Shown here piece by piece: positions 47,421-55,982 of a DNA stretch of 58,256 bases. Source of the DNA: Planctomycetaceae bacterium (GTDB taxonomy: Bacteria; Planctomycetota; Phycisphaerae; Phycisphaerales; SM1A02); contig JAJTGL010000019.1 in assembly GCA_021297795.1 (NCBI GenBank), positions 1-58,256 on the forward strand, written 5' to 3'. The position numbers and the translations under genes were made by a program. Under the pieces are notes generated by a model. That model ran no database searches, was not told where the DNA came from, and worked only from the letters and a program-made list of their open reading frames with translations. Positions within the stretch are counted from its first letter, which is position 1. The number at the start of each line of letters is the position of its first letter.

Positions 47421-47452
47421 GTGCCTGGCACCGGTTGGCACGTGCCAGGCAC
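47421..47452. repeat. REP-like palindrome, copy 1
   Basis: GTGCCTGGCAC (47421-47431) and its exact inverse GTGCCAGGCAC (47442-47452) flank a 10-nt centre. Each half is itself a near-palindrome (GTGCC-N-GGCAC). Similar units occur upstream at about 47292-47340. Confidence 0.8.
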
Positions 47453-47462
47453 CCTCAAAGAC

Positions 47463-47490
47463 AGCGGCCGTCGCATCGCGACGGCCGCTG
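47463..47490 (-). terminator. Hairpin, probable terminator, copy in the first duplication unit
   Basis: A 12-bp stem with arm AGCGGCCGTCGC and a 3-nt loop. It has no strong T-tract on either strand. It lies beyond the duplicated rpmE tail, so it is likely a fossil of the rpmE terminator. Confidence 0.45.
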
Positions 47491-47539
47491 GATCATGCTG
47501 CTGAAGACGCGCAACCCGCAAACGGGTCGCACGCGCGGA

Positions 47540-47616
47540 TCACTTCTTCTTCTTCTTCTTGTCGAAGTAGCTGCCGGCAAACTTCTTCTGGAAGCGCTCG
47601 ACGCGGCCGAGGGTGT
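47540..47616 (-). pseudogene. Duplicated 3' fragment of rpmE
   Basis: Encodes the last about 25 residues of L31 (GRVERFQKKFAGSYFDKKK with three extra Lys) with a stop at 47540, but no N-terminus. It is the copy-1 end of the 335-bp duplication. The extra Lys come from a longer TTC run. Confidence 0.9.
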
Positions 47617-47755
47617 GGTACGACCGGTGCCTGGCACGTGCCGTGCAGTGCCTGGCACCGGTTGGCACGTGCCGTGCACCCGAGTGCGTGCCGCGAAGTC
47701 GCTGTGGCGTTGGGACTTGGGTGCTTCGGTCCCGGTGCCTGACACGTGCCGTGCA

Positions 47756-47787
47756 GTGCCTGGCACCGGTTGGCACGTGCCAGGCAC
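47756..47787. repeat. REP-like palindrome, copy 2
   Basis: Same inverted arms as copy 1 (GTGCCTGGCAC at 47756-47766 and its inverse at 47777-47787) at exactly 335 bp distance. Confidence 0.8.
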
Positions 47788-47798
47788 CATCAACGACA

Positions 47799-47826
47799 GC
47801 GGCCGTCGCATCGCGACGGCCGCTGG
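47799..47826 (-). terminator. Hairpin terminator candidate of rpmE
   Basis: A 12-bp stem (arm AGCGGCCGTCGC) with a 3-nt loop, about 50 bp beyond the rpmE stop. The tail (GTCGTTGATGG on the minus strand) is only weakly T-rich, so termination efficiency is uncertain. Confidence 0.5.
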
Positions 47827-47876
47827 AAAGCGCTTGGATGAACACGCGCGCCCCGCGGACGGGTCGCACGCGCGGA

Positions 47877-48101
47877 TCACTTCTTCTTCTTGTCGAAGTA
47901 GCTGCCGGCGAACTTCTTCTGGAAGCGCTCGACGCGGCCGAGGGTGTCGACGAAGGTCTTCTGACCCGTGAAGAAGGGGTGCGAACCCGACCAGATTTCG
48001 ACGTTCATCTCGGGCACCGTCGCGCCGACGGTCATCACGACCTCGCCACGGAAGATGACCTTGCAGTCGGGGTAGTACTTGGGGTGGGTTTCCTTCTTCA
48101 T
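47877..48101 (-). CDS. rpmE: 50S ribosomal protein L31
   Basis: 74-residue bL31 of the large subunit. MKKETHPKYYPD, VGATVPEMNVEIWSGSHPFF and VDTLGRVERFQKKFA are characteristic. Only one Cys (Cys13) is present, so the four-Cys zinc site of the C+ form is absent. The Lys-rich end is duplicated downstream. prfA follows on the same strand beyond the duplication. Confidence 0.95.
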   Translation of the reverse strand: MKKETHPKYYPDCKVIFRGEVVMTVGATVPEMNVEIWSGSHPFFTGQKTFVDTLGRVERFQKKFAGSYFDKKKK

Positions 48102-48515
48102 CGCGAGAACCTTTCACGTGCCTCTCTCGGCACTGTCTCTGGCCTCCGGAGGCTCCCGGGCCGCGTGCGAACTGTCTTGCGCGCGGCCGGCATGTCTTCG
48201 TCGGCGTGGCTTCGAAGCGCCCGGGGCTCGCCCGAGCGCGGATGTGCAAACGTCCGCCCCGGCCTTCCGGTCGGGGGGGATCGAAGAATGTACCAATCGC
48301 CGCCCGACATGCAAGCCGCCGGGATCGCCGGCTCGTCCAGCAGGGGGCGGTCGGGTCCGCCGACCGGCCGTTATTGGACATCTTTGGGATTCCCGGTGTC
48401 CGCGGGCGAACCTTCTGCAAGACTACGAGCCTCTTCCCATCACCGACGGCCGCAGCGAACGGATCGGTTCGAGCGAGGAACCCCGCGCCTGCAGCCTTCC
48501 TGCGAGGATTCCATC
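48102..48515. other. 414-bp divergent gap between rpmE and the thioredoxin gene
   Basis: Must contain promoters for rpmE and for the thioredoxin-copA pair; none identified with confidence. No protein-like ORF and no strong hairpin seen. Confidence 0.45.
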
Positions 48516-48851
48516 ATGGCCGACGCCGCGAACACCTTCCACGTGACCAGCGAGAACTTCGACGCCGAGGTCGTGCGCGGGACGACCCCCGTACTCCTCG
48601 ATTTCTGGGCCGAGTGGTGTCCGCCATGCCGGATGCTCAAGCCCGAACTCGCCGCACTGGCGCCTGAACTTGCCGGGAAGGTTCGCATCGGGTTCGTCGA
48701 TGTCGACGCGGAGCCCGAGATCGCGAGCGCGTTTGCGGTGCGCGGCATCCCGGCGCTGTTCCTGATGAAGGACGGCGAGGTCATCGACTCGTGGACCGGC
48801 TACATGCCGCGCGCGGCCGTGAAGGTGCGGCTCGAACAGCTCGTCAAGTGA
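48516..48851 (+). CDS. Thioredoxin-family protein
   Basis: 111-residue cytoplasmic thioredoxin fold. The active site is WAEWCPPC (Cys35, Cys38), with Pro in place of the usual Gly of WCGPC, a variant seen in TlpA/ResA-type and some atypical thioredoxins. The cis-Pro loop is RGIPALFLMKDGEV. No signal peptide is present. Its TGA overlaps the ATG of the P-type ATPase gene by one base (TGATG), so the two proteins are probably made together; the ATPase binds metal through Cys and may need a reductant. Confidence 0.93.
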   Translation: MADAANTFHVTSENFDAEVVRGTTPVLLDFWAEWCPPCRMLKPELAALAPELAGKVRIGFVDVDAEPEIASAFAVRGIPALFLMKDGEVIDSWTGYMPRAAVKVRLEQLVK

Positions 48852-51152
48852 TGGACATGCCGGCTGCCCAAGGTCGGTCGAACGCCGTTGATCCTGCCAC
48901 GGCTGAGCCGTCGCCGGCGGTGCGCGTCGTTCCGGTCGACGGCATGCATTGCGCCGCCTGCGCGTCGAAGGTCGAGAAGGCGCTTCGCGCGGATGGCGCG
49001 GTGGTGTCCGCGGATGTCTCGTTCGCAACGCGCAGCGCGCGCATCCGATTCGATGGCGGTCGTACGGACCTTGCGGCCCTCGCCAAGCGCGTGCGCGATG
49101 CAGGCTTTGCCCTCGACCTCTCGCGCGATCCCGCCGTGCGCGCGCAGCGCGAACTCGATGAGCTCCGTGCGCTTCGCACGCGCGTCGTCGTCGGCATCGC
49201 ACTGTCGCTGCCGCTCGCCACGATCGCCATGACGCATGGCTCGGTGCCCTGGCTTGCCGGAAAGGGCGCGGCGTGGGCGCAGTTCGCGCTCGCGACCCCG
49301 GTCTTCCTCTGGTGCGGATGGCCGATCCATCGCGCGACCTTCGCGCGCCTGCGCGCCATGGGAACCGACATGCACACGCTCGTCTCGCTCGGGACGACCG
49401 TCGCGTTCGCGGCAAGCGCATGGACGCTGCTCACGGGAGACTTCGCGCATGCCGAGCACGCGCCGCACCTCTGGTTCGAGGCGGCGGCGATCATCCTCGT
49501 CTTCGTGCTGATCGGTCGCCTGCTCGAGGCGCGCGCCACGCAGAGGGCCGGCGAGGCGATGCGGGCGCTCGGCGCGTTGGCGGTGCCGACGGTGCGGGTG
49601 GTCGAGATCCTCGGAGGGGCCGAGCACGAGCGCGCGGTCGGCGCCGAGGAGATCGAGCCGGGCATGCGCGTGCGGATCCGGCCAGGCGAACGGGTGCCGG
49701 TCGACGGAACGGTGATCGTGGGTTCGAGCGAGATCGACGAGTCGATGCTGACCGGCGAGACGATGCCGATCGTCCGGCGTGCGGGCGATGCCGTCACGGC
49801 GGGCACGCTCAATACGGTCGGCGCACTCGATGTCGTGGCGACGCGTACGACCGCCGACACCGTGCTTGCGCGGGTGGTCGCGATGGTCGACGAGGCGCAG
49901 GCCACCAAGGCGCGCATCGCGCGTACGGCCGACCGAGTGGCGGCGGTGTTCGTTCCGGCGATCCTGTTGGTCGCCTTCGGGACCCTCGCGGCGTGGCTCG
50001 TGCTCGCGCCGTCGGACTGGCCTGCCGCGCTGCGCCATGAGCGCGCGCTCGAGGCGTTCGTCAGCGTGCTCGTCGTGGCGTGCCCGTGCGCGCTCGGACT
50101 GGCGACGCCGGTGGCCGTGATGGTCGCCTCGGGACGGGCCGCGCAGCGCGGGATCCTCTTCCGAACCGCGGCGGCCTTCGAGAAGCTCGCGAGCGTGCGT
50201 GCGGTCGTCCTCGACAAGACCGGGACCATCACCCAGGGCGAGCCGCGAGTCGTCCGCGTCGTGCCGACGGCCGGGTGCGATGTGCCGACGCTGCTCGAGG
50301 CCGCGGCATGCGTCGAATCGACGAGCGAGCATCCCGTGGCCCGCGGCATCGTCGCGCACGCCCGCGAGCTCGGCCTCGCTGTCCGCGCGCCGGAGGAGTT
50401 CGTCGCGGTTCCCGGTGAAGGGGTTCGCGGTGTCGTGATGGTTGGTGGACGTCGCGCGTCGGTCGCGGTCGGACGCGCCTCGTGGGTGCACTCCACGGCG
50501 CTGGCCTGGAGCGGGAGTGCGATCGATGTCGACGGGCAGGCGTCGGCGTGCGTGGCGATCGACGGCGTGCTTGCAGGCACGATCGAACTTGAGGATTCGC
50601 TGCGCGCATCGGCGGTCACCGCGGTCGCCACGCTGCGGAAGCAAGGGATCGAGGAGTGGATCGCGAGCGGCGACGCTGCAGCGCCGGTCGCGCGGGTCGG
50701 GTTCGAACTGACGATACCGACCGCGCGAGTGCGTCATGGCATGACACCGACGTCGAAGGCGGAACTCGTGCGCGAAATCCATGCGCGTGCGCCGGTCGCG
50801 TTCGTCGGCGACGGGATCAACGATGCGGTCGCGCTTGCCGCGGCCGACGCGGGTATCGCGATGGCGGGTGGCACCGATGTCGCGAAGGGAAGCGCGGACC
50901 TCGTCCTTGTCTTCAACGATCTCGCGGCGATCCCCGCTCCCCGCGGCGATCGGCCACTCCCGCGCCACCCTGCGCGTGATCAGGCAGAACCTCGCGTGGG
51001 CCTTCGGCTACAACGCGGTGCTCATCCCGCTCGCGGCGGGCGCGCTCTTCCCGTGGACGGGCACGCTGCTCCCGCCGGTCGCGGCAAGCGCGGCGATGGC
51101 GCTCTCGAGCGTGACGGTCGTTGCGAACAGCCTGCGTCTCCGGAATGCCTGA
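48851..51152 (+). pseudogene. copA: CopA-like heavy-metal P1B-type ATPase, frameshifted near the end
   Basis: Exports Cu(I) or a related soft metal. The N-terminal HMA domain has VDGMHCAACASK (Cys34, Cys37). Membrane motif CPC lies at about 412 (VVACPCALGLATP), the phosphorylation site is VLDKTGTITQGEP (about 454) and the hinge is [11 protein letters not shown]. After NDLAAIP (about residue 693) the frame is broken: an extra 7 bp (GCTCCCC, about 50934-50941) interrupts what would read [20 protein letters not shown]. The remaining two membrane helices ([37 protein letters not shown]) continue in another frame to a stop at 51152. Without repair the product is an about 830-residue chimera with a nonsense tail. 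Confidence 0.88.
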
Positions 51153-51161
51153 GCGGTCGGT

Positions 51162-54100
51162 TCACGCCCGCGTCGCCACGCCGATCGGCTGCGTCGGCAC
51201 GCCCTCGTAGCGCGTTTCCTCGACGAGGAGCTCGCGCTTCATCACCACCGAGTGCGGTTCCACGATCGCGCCGCGGCCGATCCGGGCACCGTAGAGCAGT
51301 ACGGTGTTCGCGCCGACCGTGGCGCCATCCTCGATGTCGACGTGGTCGATCTTGAGCACGCGGTCCTCGAAGGTGTGCGCCTGGAAGAGCGCCTGCACCG
51401 TGACGTCGTCGCCGAAACGGAGCATGTCGGGATCGACGACGTGCGAAAAGCCGCTGCCGAGCAGTGCGCGCCGCCCGATGCGACAGCCCATGAGCCGAAG
51501 GTAGACGACGAGGAGAAGCGTCCCCTCGAGGAACGCGAGCGGCAGCGACGCCCACATGCCCCACATCACGTAGAGATAGTCCCATCGGCTGCACCAGCAG
51601 CTCCAGAGGGCGTGCGTGCCCGGCTTGACGCGCGCGACGAGCAGCCACTTCGCGACAAGCACCGCGCCGGCAAGCGCCGCACACGACGCGAGCAGCGTGA
51701 CCGGCAGCCAGCCGAGGCGGAAGGCGAGCGTCTCGACACGGTCGTGCGCAAGCTCGAGCACCCGGTACGCCGTGAGGGCGACGAACGCCGGCCCGATCGG
51801 CAGCGCGAAGCGCGCCAGCTCCCACGCCCATCGGTTGACGCGACGGAGGAGCGGCGGATCATGCGTCAGTTCGCGGGGCATCGCGACGATCTCGCGCTTC
51901 GGCAGCCGGAACACCGGATGACCGAACCACGAGGCGCCGGCCTCGTCGGGAAGGCCGTCACCCCGCGTGGAGATGCCGACGAGCGTCTCGCGCGCCATGC
52001 GCGTGCCCGCCGGGAGCACCGCGTGGTTGCCGACGAAGCACGATTCCTCGAGGCGCACCGGCTCGATCGTGGCGGTACCCGCGTGCAGCGTGGGGCCGCC
52101 AAGGTAGATGCCGTCGGCGAAGAAGGTCTCGCGGCCGATCTCGACGGTCGATGGGACGACGTCGGTCACGGTCGAGATCTCGCAGCCGCGACCGATGCGC
52201 GCGCCGGCGAGATTGAGCCACATCGGCCACATGATCGTGCCGGAGAGCCACTTGCCCGCGCCCTCGACGAGCATCGACTGGAGCGACATCCGAAGGCTGG
52301 CGACGCCGCCGAGCGCGTAAGGGCCCCGCGGCGCGCTTCCGAGGAGCCGTACGCAGAGCGCCTGCATGAAGACGGTCGCGACACCGGCGCAGATGGTGGC
52401 GGCGGCGAGTCGGAGGAGCCCCGAGGCCGTGGGAAACACCGACCCTTCGGCGAAGAGCCCGCCGATCGGATGGGCGTTGCCGTTCGCGTCGGGTGCGAGG
52501 CCGAACAGTCGCGCGGCCAACGCCCACGGGATGAGCAGTGCGGAAACGATGGCGCCGAGGAGAAGCAATCCGACCGCCGCGCGGAGCACGGGCGCAGGCG
52601 GGCGAGAGACGGCCGGTGGCGGCGGTGCGCTCGTGAGTCGCTCGGCGGGAACCCCGTCGAGGATCGCGTGTGCATCGACGCGACCGGGTCCGAGGCTCGA
52701 CAGGGCGCGGAGGATGCTCCCTTCGCCCAGTTCCGCGCCGGGCGAGAGTCCCGCGCGCGTCTCGAGCGTTGCGCCTCGGCGCACGGTCACCGGCCCGACG
52801 ACGAGCGTGCCCGCCTCGAGCTCGACCGTGCGCAGGCACGCGTCCTGCCCGATCGTCGCGTCGTCCTCGAGCGTGAGCAGATCCCAGCCGCCGTCGGTGA
52901 GCCGGACGCCGCGATGGATGTGCACGTTGCGTCCGATGCGCGCGCCGAGAAGCCGCAGCGCATGCGGGGCGATGCCGACCGACTCGAGCATCTCCCATGG
53001 GGACAGCGCGACGAGCCGCACCACGATCCAGTGGCGGAGGTGCCACCATCCGAACGCGCGCACGCGCATCGGACGGTAGCGGCCGATGAGCGTCCACTTC
53101 GCCCCGACGCCGACGACGACCGCGAGCAACGTGTACGCGAACACCGCGGCCCCGGCGGTGATCGCCACCGCGAGCACCGCGAGCGGTCCGTCGATCCACG
53201 CGCTCTCGATGTGCGTTCCGAGGCTTGGAATCCACAGGAACTGCGCGAAGGCGAGGACGAGGGCGCCGAGGAACGCCGTCTGCACGAGGGTGAACGCGAC
53301 GGGTCGAGCGGTGCCTTCGATCGGGAGTCCCGATGGCCCTTGCGCGCGCCTGCTCCCGTCGCTCGTCGGGGCCTCCGTCGCGCGAGCTCGCATGGCGTCG
53401 ATCTCGGTCGCCATCGCGCGCACCGTGCGGTGCTGATAGGCGAGCCGTACGGTCGCGGCGCGGGTGCTCACGTCGCCGCGGAGGCGCGAGATCGCGATCG
53501 CGATGGTGAGCGAGTCGAGCCCGAGGCCCTCGAAGAGATCGACATCGACCGGGACCACGCCGTCCGTGCCGAGCGCGCTGGAGAACGCGGCGGCGACGAC
53601 CCGCTCGGTGGGGGTCTCGGGCGGCGAGCCACCGACATCGAGCGCGCGGTCGCCGCCGGCGGCCCGTGGAAGCCGGCGGCGATCGAGCTTCCCGCCGACG
53701 CTGCGCGGCACCGTGTCGATCGTCTCGATCACGGCGGGCACCATGTAGGCCGGAAGCTCCGTGGAGAGCGCGGCGCGCAGCGCGTCGGGTTCGATCGCCG
53801 CACCCTCGCGTGCGACCACGAACGCGACGAGACGCGCGCGCGGCGTTCCCGCGTCCTCGACCGTCGCCGCAGCCTCGAGGATGCCCGGCTGCGCGGCAAG
53901 CTTCGCCTCGATCGCGCCGAGTTCGACGCGGTATCCGCGCAACTTCACCTGCGCGTCGATGCGACCGTGGTAGTGGAACTCGCCGCGCGCGTCGCGATGG
54001 ACGAGGTCGCCGGTGCGGTACACGCGCCCGAGCGTCGGATGCGTGACGAAGCGCGCGGCGGTCGTCTCGGGGCGGCCGCGGTATCCGCGGGCGAGCGACG

Positions 54101-55163
54101 CGCCGCCGACGACGAGTTCGCCCTGCGTTTCGTCGGAGATTGCACGAAGCGCTGGGTCGTCCGGGTCGATCACCGCGGCGAAGGAGCCGGGGATCGCGCG
54201 GCCGATCGTCACCGCCTCGCCGGTACGAACGGTCGAGCGCAGGCACGTCACGGTGCATTCGGTCGGTCCGTAGCCATTCTCGAGCCTTCGGCCGCGCGAC
54301 CAGAGATCGGCGATGTCGGCGGGGAGCGCCTCGCCGCCCACATAGAGGACGCGGAGGTGGGGGAGGTCGCGCTGCGGGTCGTCGCACGCGAGCGTGCGGA
54401 GCAGGGTCGGCGGCGGACACAGCACGGTGATCCGCTCGCGCACGAGCCATGGGAGGAGGTCCGGGCCGAGTCGCGCCGTGTCGTCATCCATCGTGACGAC
54501 GGTCGCGCCGACCGACCACGCCATCCACATCTCCTCGACGCTCGAGTCGTAGCTCGCGCTCGAGCCCTGCGCCACGCGGTCGCCCGGTCCGAGGCCGAAT
54601 GCGTCGCGGTCACCGTCGATCAGGTTGAGGATCGAGCGATGCTCGATCTCGACGCCCTTCGGTTCGCCCGTCGTACCGGAGGTGTAGATGACGTAGGCGA
54701 GGGCGTCGGGTTCGGGTGCCGCGAACTCGCGGACCGCGGGGCTCGCCGCGAGCGCATCCGGTCGGAGGACCGGGATCGCGACGCCGAGGTGGGCGAGGAT
54801 CTCGGCGGCGCGTGGATCCTCGGCGATCAGCGCCACGGCGCCGGCGTCCGCAAGGATGGCCGCGGCCTGCTTCGCCGGAAAGACCGGATCGATCGCGACG
54901 TAGGCCGCTCCCGCGCGCATCGCGCCGAGGAGCGATGCAGAGAGCCACGGGGTGCTGCGGGGAAGCGCGACCGCGACCACCGCGTCGCGCGACGGGAGGT
55001 CCGCGAGGCACGAGGTGATGGCGCTCGCGGCACGGCGCGAGGACTCGTCAAGTTCAGCGTACGTCCAACGCGCGATGCCTGGGATCTCAAGCGCGATCGA
55101 CTCCGGCGCCGCACGGTGCGCACGGTCGAGGAGATCGAGCACCGTGCGCGGGGGCGTGTTCAT
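51162..55163 (-). CDS. Pls/PosA-type NRPS-like synthetase with C-terminal membrane/acyltransferase-like domains
   Basis: 1333 residues. An adenylation domain spans about 1-510: YTSGTTGEPKG, SASYDSSVEEMWMAW, NGYGPTECTV, YRTGDLVHRD and GKLDRRRLP are all there. A carrier domain has LFEGLGLDSLTIA, the Ser near 547 being the phosphopantetheine site. There is no classical condensation or thioesterase domain. Instead the C-terminal about 700 residues have six or more membrane helices interleaved with left-handed beta-helix (hexapeptide) sections such as GARIGRNVHIHRGV and GARIGRGCEISTVTDV. This layout is that of the Pls/PosA family, which includes epsilon-poly-L-lysine synthase, an iterative membrane peptide polymerase. 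The amino acid used here cannot be read by eye. Its ATG overlaps the SET gene stop (ATGA). Confidence 0.9.
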   Translation of the reverse strand: MNTPPRTVLDLLDRAHRAAPESIALEIPGIARWTYAELDESSRRAASAITSCLADLPSRDAVVAVALPRSTPWLSASLLGAMRAGAAYVAIDPVFPAKQAAAILADAGAVALIAEDPRAAEILAHLGVAIPVLRPDALAASPAVREFAAPEPDALAYVIYTSGTTGEPKGVEIEHRSILNLIDGDRDAFGLGPGDRVAQGSSASYDSSVEEMWMAWSVGATVVTMDDDTARLGPDLLPWLVRERITVLCPPPTLLRTLACDDPQRDLPHLRVLYVGGEALPADIADLWSRGRRLENGYGPTECTVTCLRSTVRTGEAVTIGRAIPGSFAAVIDPDDPALRAISDETQGELVVGGASLARGYRGRPETTAARFVTHPTLGRVYRTGDLVHRDARGEFHYHGRIDAQVKLRGYRVELGAIEAKLAAQPGILEAAATVEDAGTPRARLVAFVVAREGAAIEPDALRAALSTELPAYMVPAVIETIDTVPRSVGGKLDRRRLPRAAGGDRALDVGGSPPETPTERVVAAAFSSALGTDGVVPVDVDLFEGLGLDSLTIAIAISRLRGDVSTRAATVRLAYQHRTVRAMATEIDAMRARATEAPTSDGSRRAQGPSGLPIEGTARPVAFTLVQTAFLGALVLAFAQFLWIPSLGTHIESAWIDGPLAVLAVAITAGAAVFAYTLLAVVVGVGAKWTLIGRYRPMRVRAFGWWHLRHWIVVRLVALSPWEMLESVGIAPHALRLLGARIGRNVHIHRGVRLTDGGWDLLTLEDDATIGQDACLRTVELEAGTLVVGPVTVRRGATLETRAGLSPGAELGEGSILRALSSLGPGRVDAHAILDGVPAERLTSAPPPPAVSRPPAPVLRAAVGLLLLGAIVSALLIPWALAARLFGLAPDANGNAHPIGGLFAEGSVFPTASGLLRLAAATICAGVATVFMQALCVRLLGSAPRGPYALGGVASLRMSLQSMLVEGAGKWLSGTIMWPMWLNLAGARIGRGCEISTVTDVVPSTVEIGRETFFADGIYLGGPTLHAGTATIEPVRLEESCFVGNHAVLPAGTRMARETLVGISTRGDGLPDEAGASWFGHPVFRLPKREIVAMPRELTHDPPLLRRVNRWAWELARFALPIGPAFVALTAYRVLELAHDRVETLAFRLGWLPVTLLASCAALAGAVLVAKWLLVARVKPGTHALWSCWCSRWDYLYVMWGMWASLPLAFLEGTLLLVVYLRLMGCRIGRRALLGSGFSHVVDPDMLRFGDDVTVQALFQAHTFEDRVLKIDHVDIEDGATVGANTVLLYGARIGRGAIVEPHSVVMKRELLVEETRYEGVPTQPIGVATRA

Positions 55164-55714
55164 GCGCGCGGCTGGTTCGCGCCCGCTGCACGCTCGAGGC
55201 CGTTCTTCTCGATCGACTCGAGGAGGCGCAGGATGTGCGGCGCGAGATGCGTCCGTCGCGCGAACTGCTCACGCTGCGGGAGATGCAGGAATCCCTGCAC
55301 GCGTCCGACGCAGCGCGGGCTTCCGCAGAGGCATCCGAACGGTTCGGCCATCTCGGCCTCGGTGGTCGTGTAGTCGAAGGTGATCTCGTCGCCCGCGGCG
55401 ATCGCGCGCAGGGCGTACAGCGCGTCGCCGGCCACGCGCGCCACCGGGTCGCACGCGTGATTGAGGAAGCGCCAGGGATGACGGCTGCGCATCTCCTCGT
55501 CGGGAAGGTCGCCATCGGCCTCGATGTGCACGTTCGCATCGAGTTGGATCGAGTAGCGCGTGGGCGAACGCTGCGTGCGACCCTCGATGAGGAGGATGCG
55601 TTCGCCGCGGGCGAAGGCGCGCGTCGCGAACAACGCGGCGCCATGCGCGGTATCGCGCACGGTCACGGAGTGGGTCGAGATGAACGGAACGGTCGGAGTG
55701 GAGGCGGGAGTCAC
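55160..55714 (-). CDS. SET-domain methyltransferase
   Basis: 184 residues with a complete SET domain. Early strands read AALFATRAFARGERILLIEG. The pseudoknot motif FLNHACDPVARV binds SAM, and EITFDYTTTEAEM supplies the catalytic Tyr. The post-SET-like CLCGSPRCVG follows. SET enzymes normally methylate lysine side chains of proteins. The GTG at 55714 is the chosen start because conservation begins soon after it. It is translationally coupled to the Pls-like synthetase (ATGA) and follows a class I methyltransferase gene, so the three form one minus-strand unit. Confidence 0.88.
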   Translation of the reverse strand: MTPASTPTVPFISTHSVTVRDTAHGAALFATRAFARGERILLIEGRTQRSPTRYSIQLDANVHIEADGDLPDEEMRSRHPWRFLNHACDPVARVAGDALYALRAIAAGDEITFDYTTTEAEMAEPFGCLCGSPRCVGRVQGFLHLPQREQFARRTHLAPHILRLLESIEKNGLERAAGANQPRA

Positions 55715-55982
55715 GTGTCTGATTCTTCGCGTTGGTTGTCGCTGCGGCGTGCGGTCGGAGTCTTCGCGTCGCAGTCCCTGCCGTGGGGTCGGACCCTGCG
55801 CACGCGTCGCACGTCGCACGAGGTGGAAGGGTCGAGGCACCAGGCTCGACGGCTCCGCGTGAACGTGAACGCGGGAGCCTACATCAATCGACGCATGGAT
55901 GGAAATGGTTCATGTGAAGAAGATCGACGAAGGGACCAATCGGGCTCGATGTCCGTCCGAGTCCCGGGCCTCGCATCGACGA

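Larger units (their letters stand above)
47282..47947. repeat. Tandem duplication, unit about 335 bp, between rpmE and prfA
   Basis: The segment from 47282 to 47616 recurs from 47617 to about 47947 at an offset of 335-337 bp with scattered differences and a few short indels. Each copy holds several GTGCCTGGCAC-type palindromes, a 12-bp hairpin (AGCGGCCGTCGC arm) and the 3' end of rpmE. Only the copy nearest rpmE keeps the full gene. Confidence 0.93.

Noticed and set aside
47282-47947. Insertion sequence
   Set aside because: No transposase ORF and no terminal inverted repeats; it is a tandem duplication containing short palindromes.
51252-55373. 1373-codon plus-strand ORF opposite the Pls-like gene
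   Set aside because: Low-complexity Arg/Glu/Asp translation with no domain, fully overlapping a well-supported gene.
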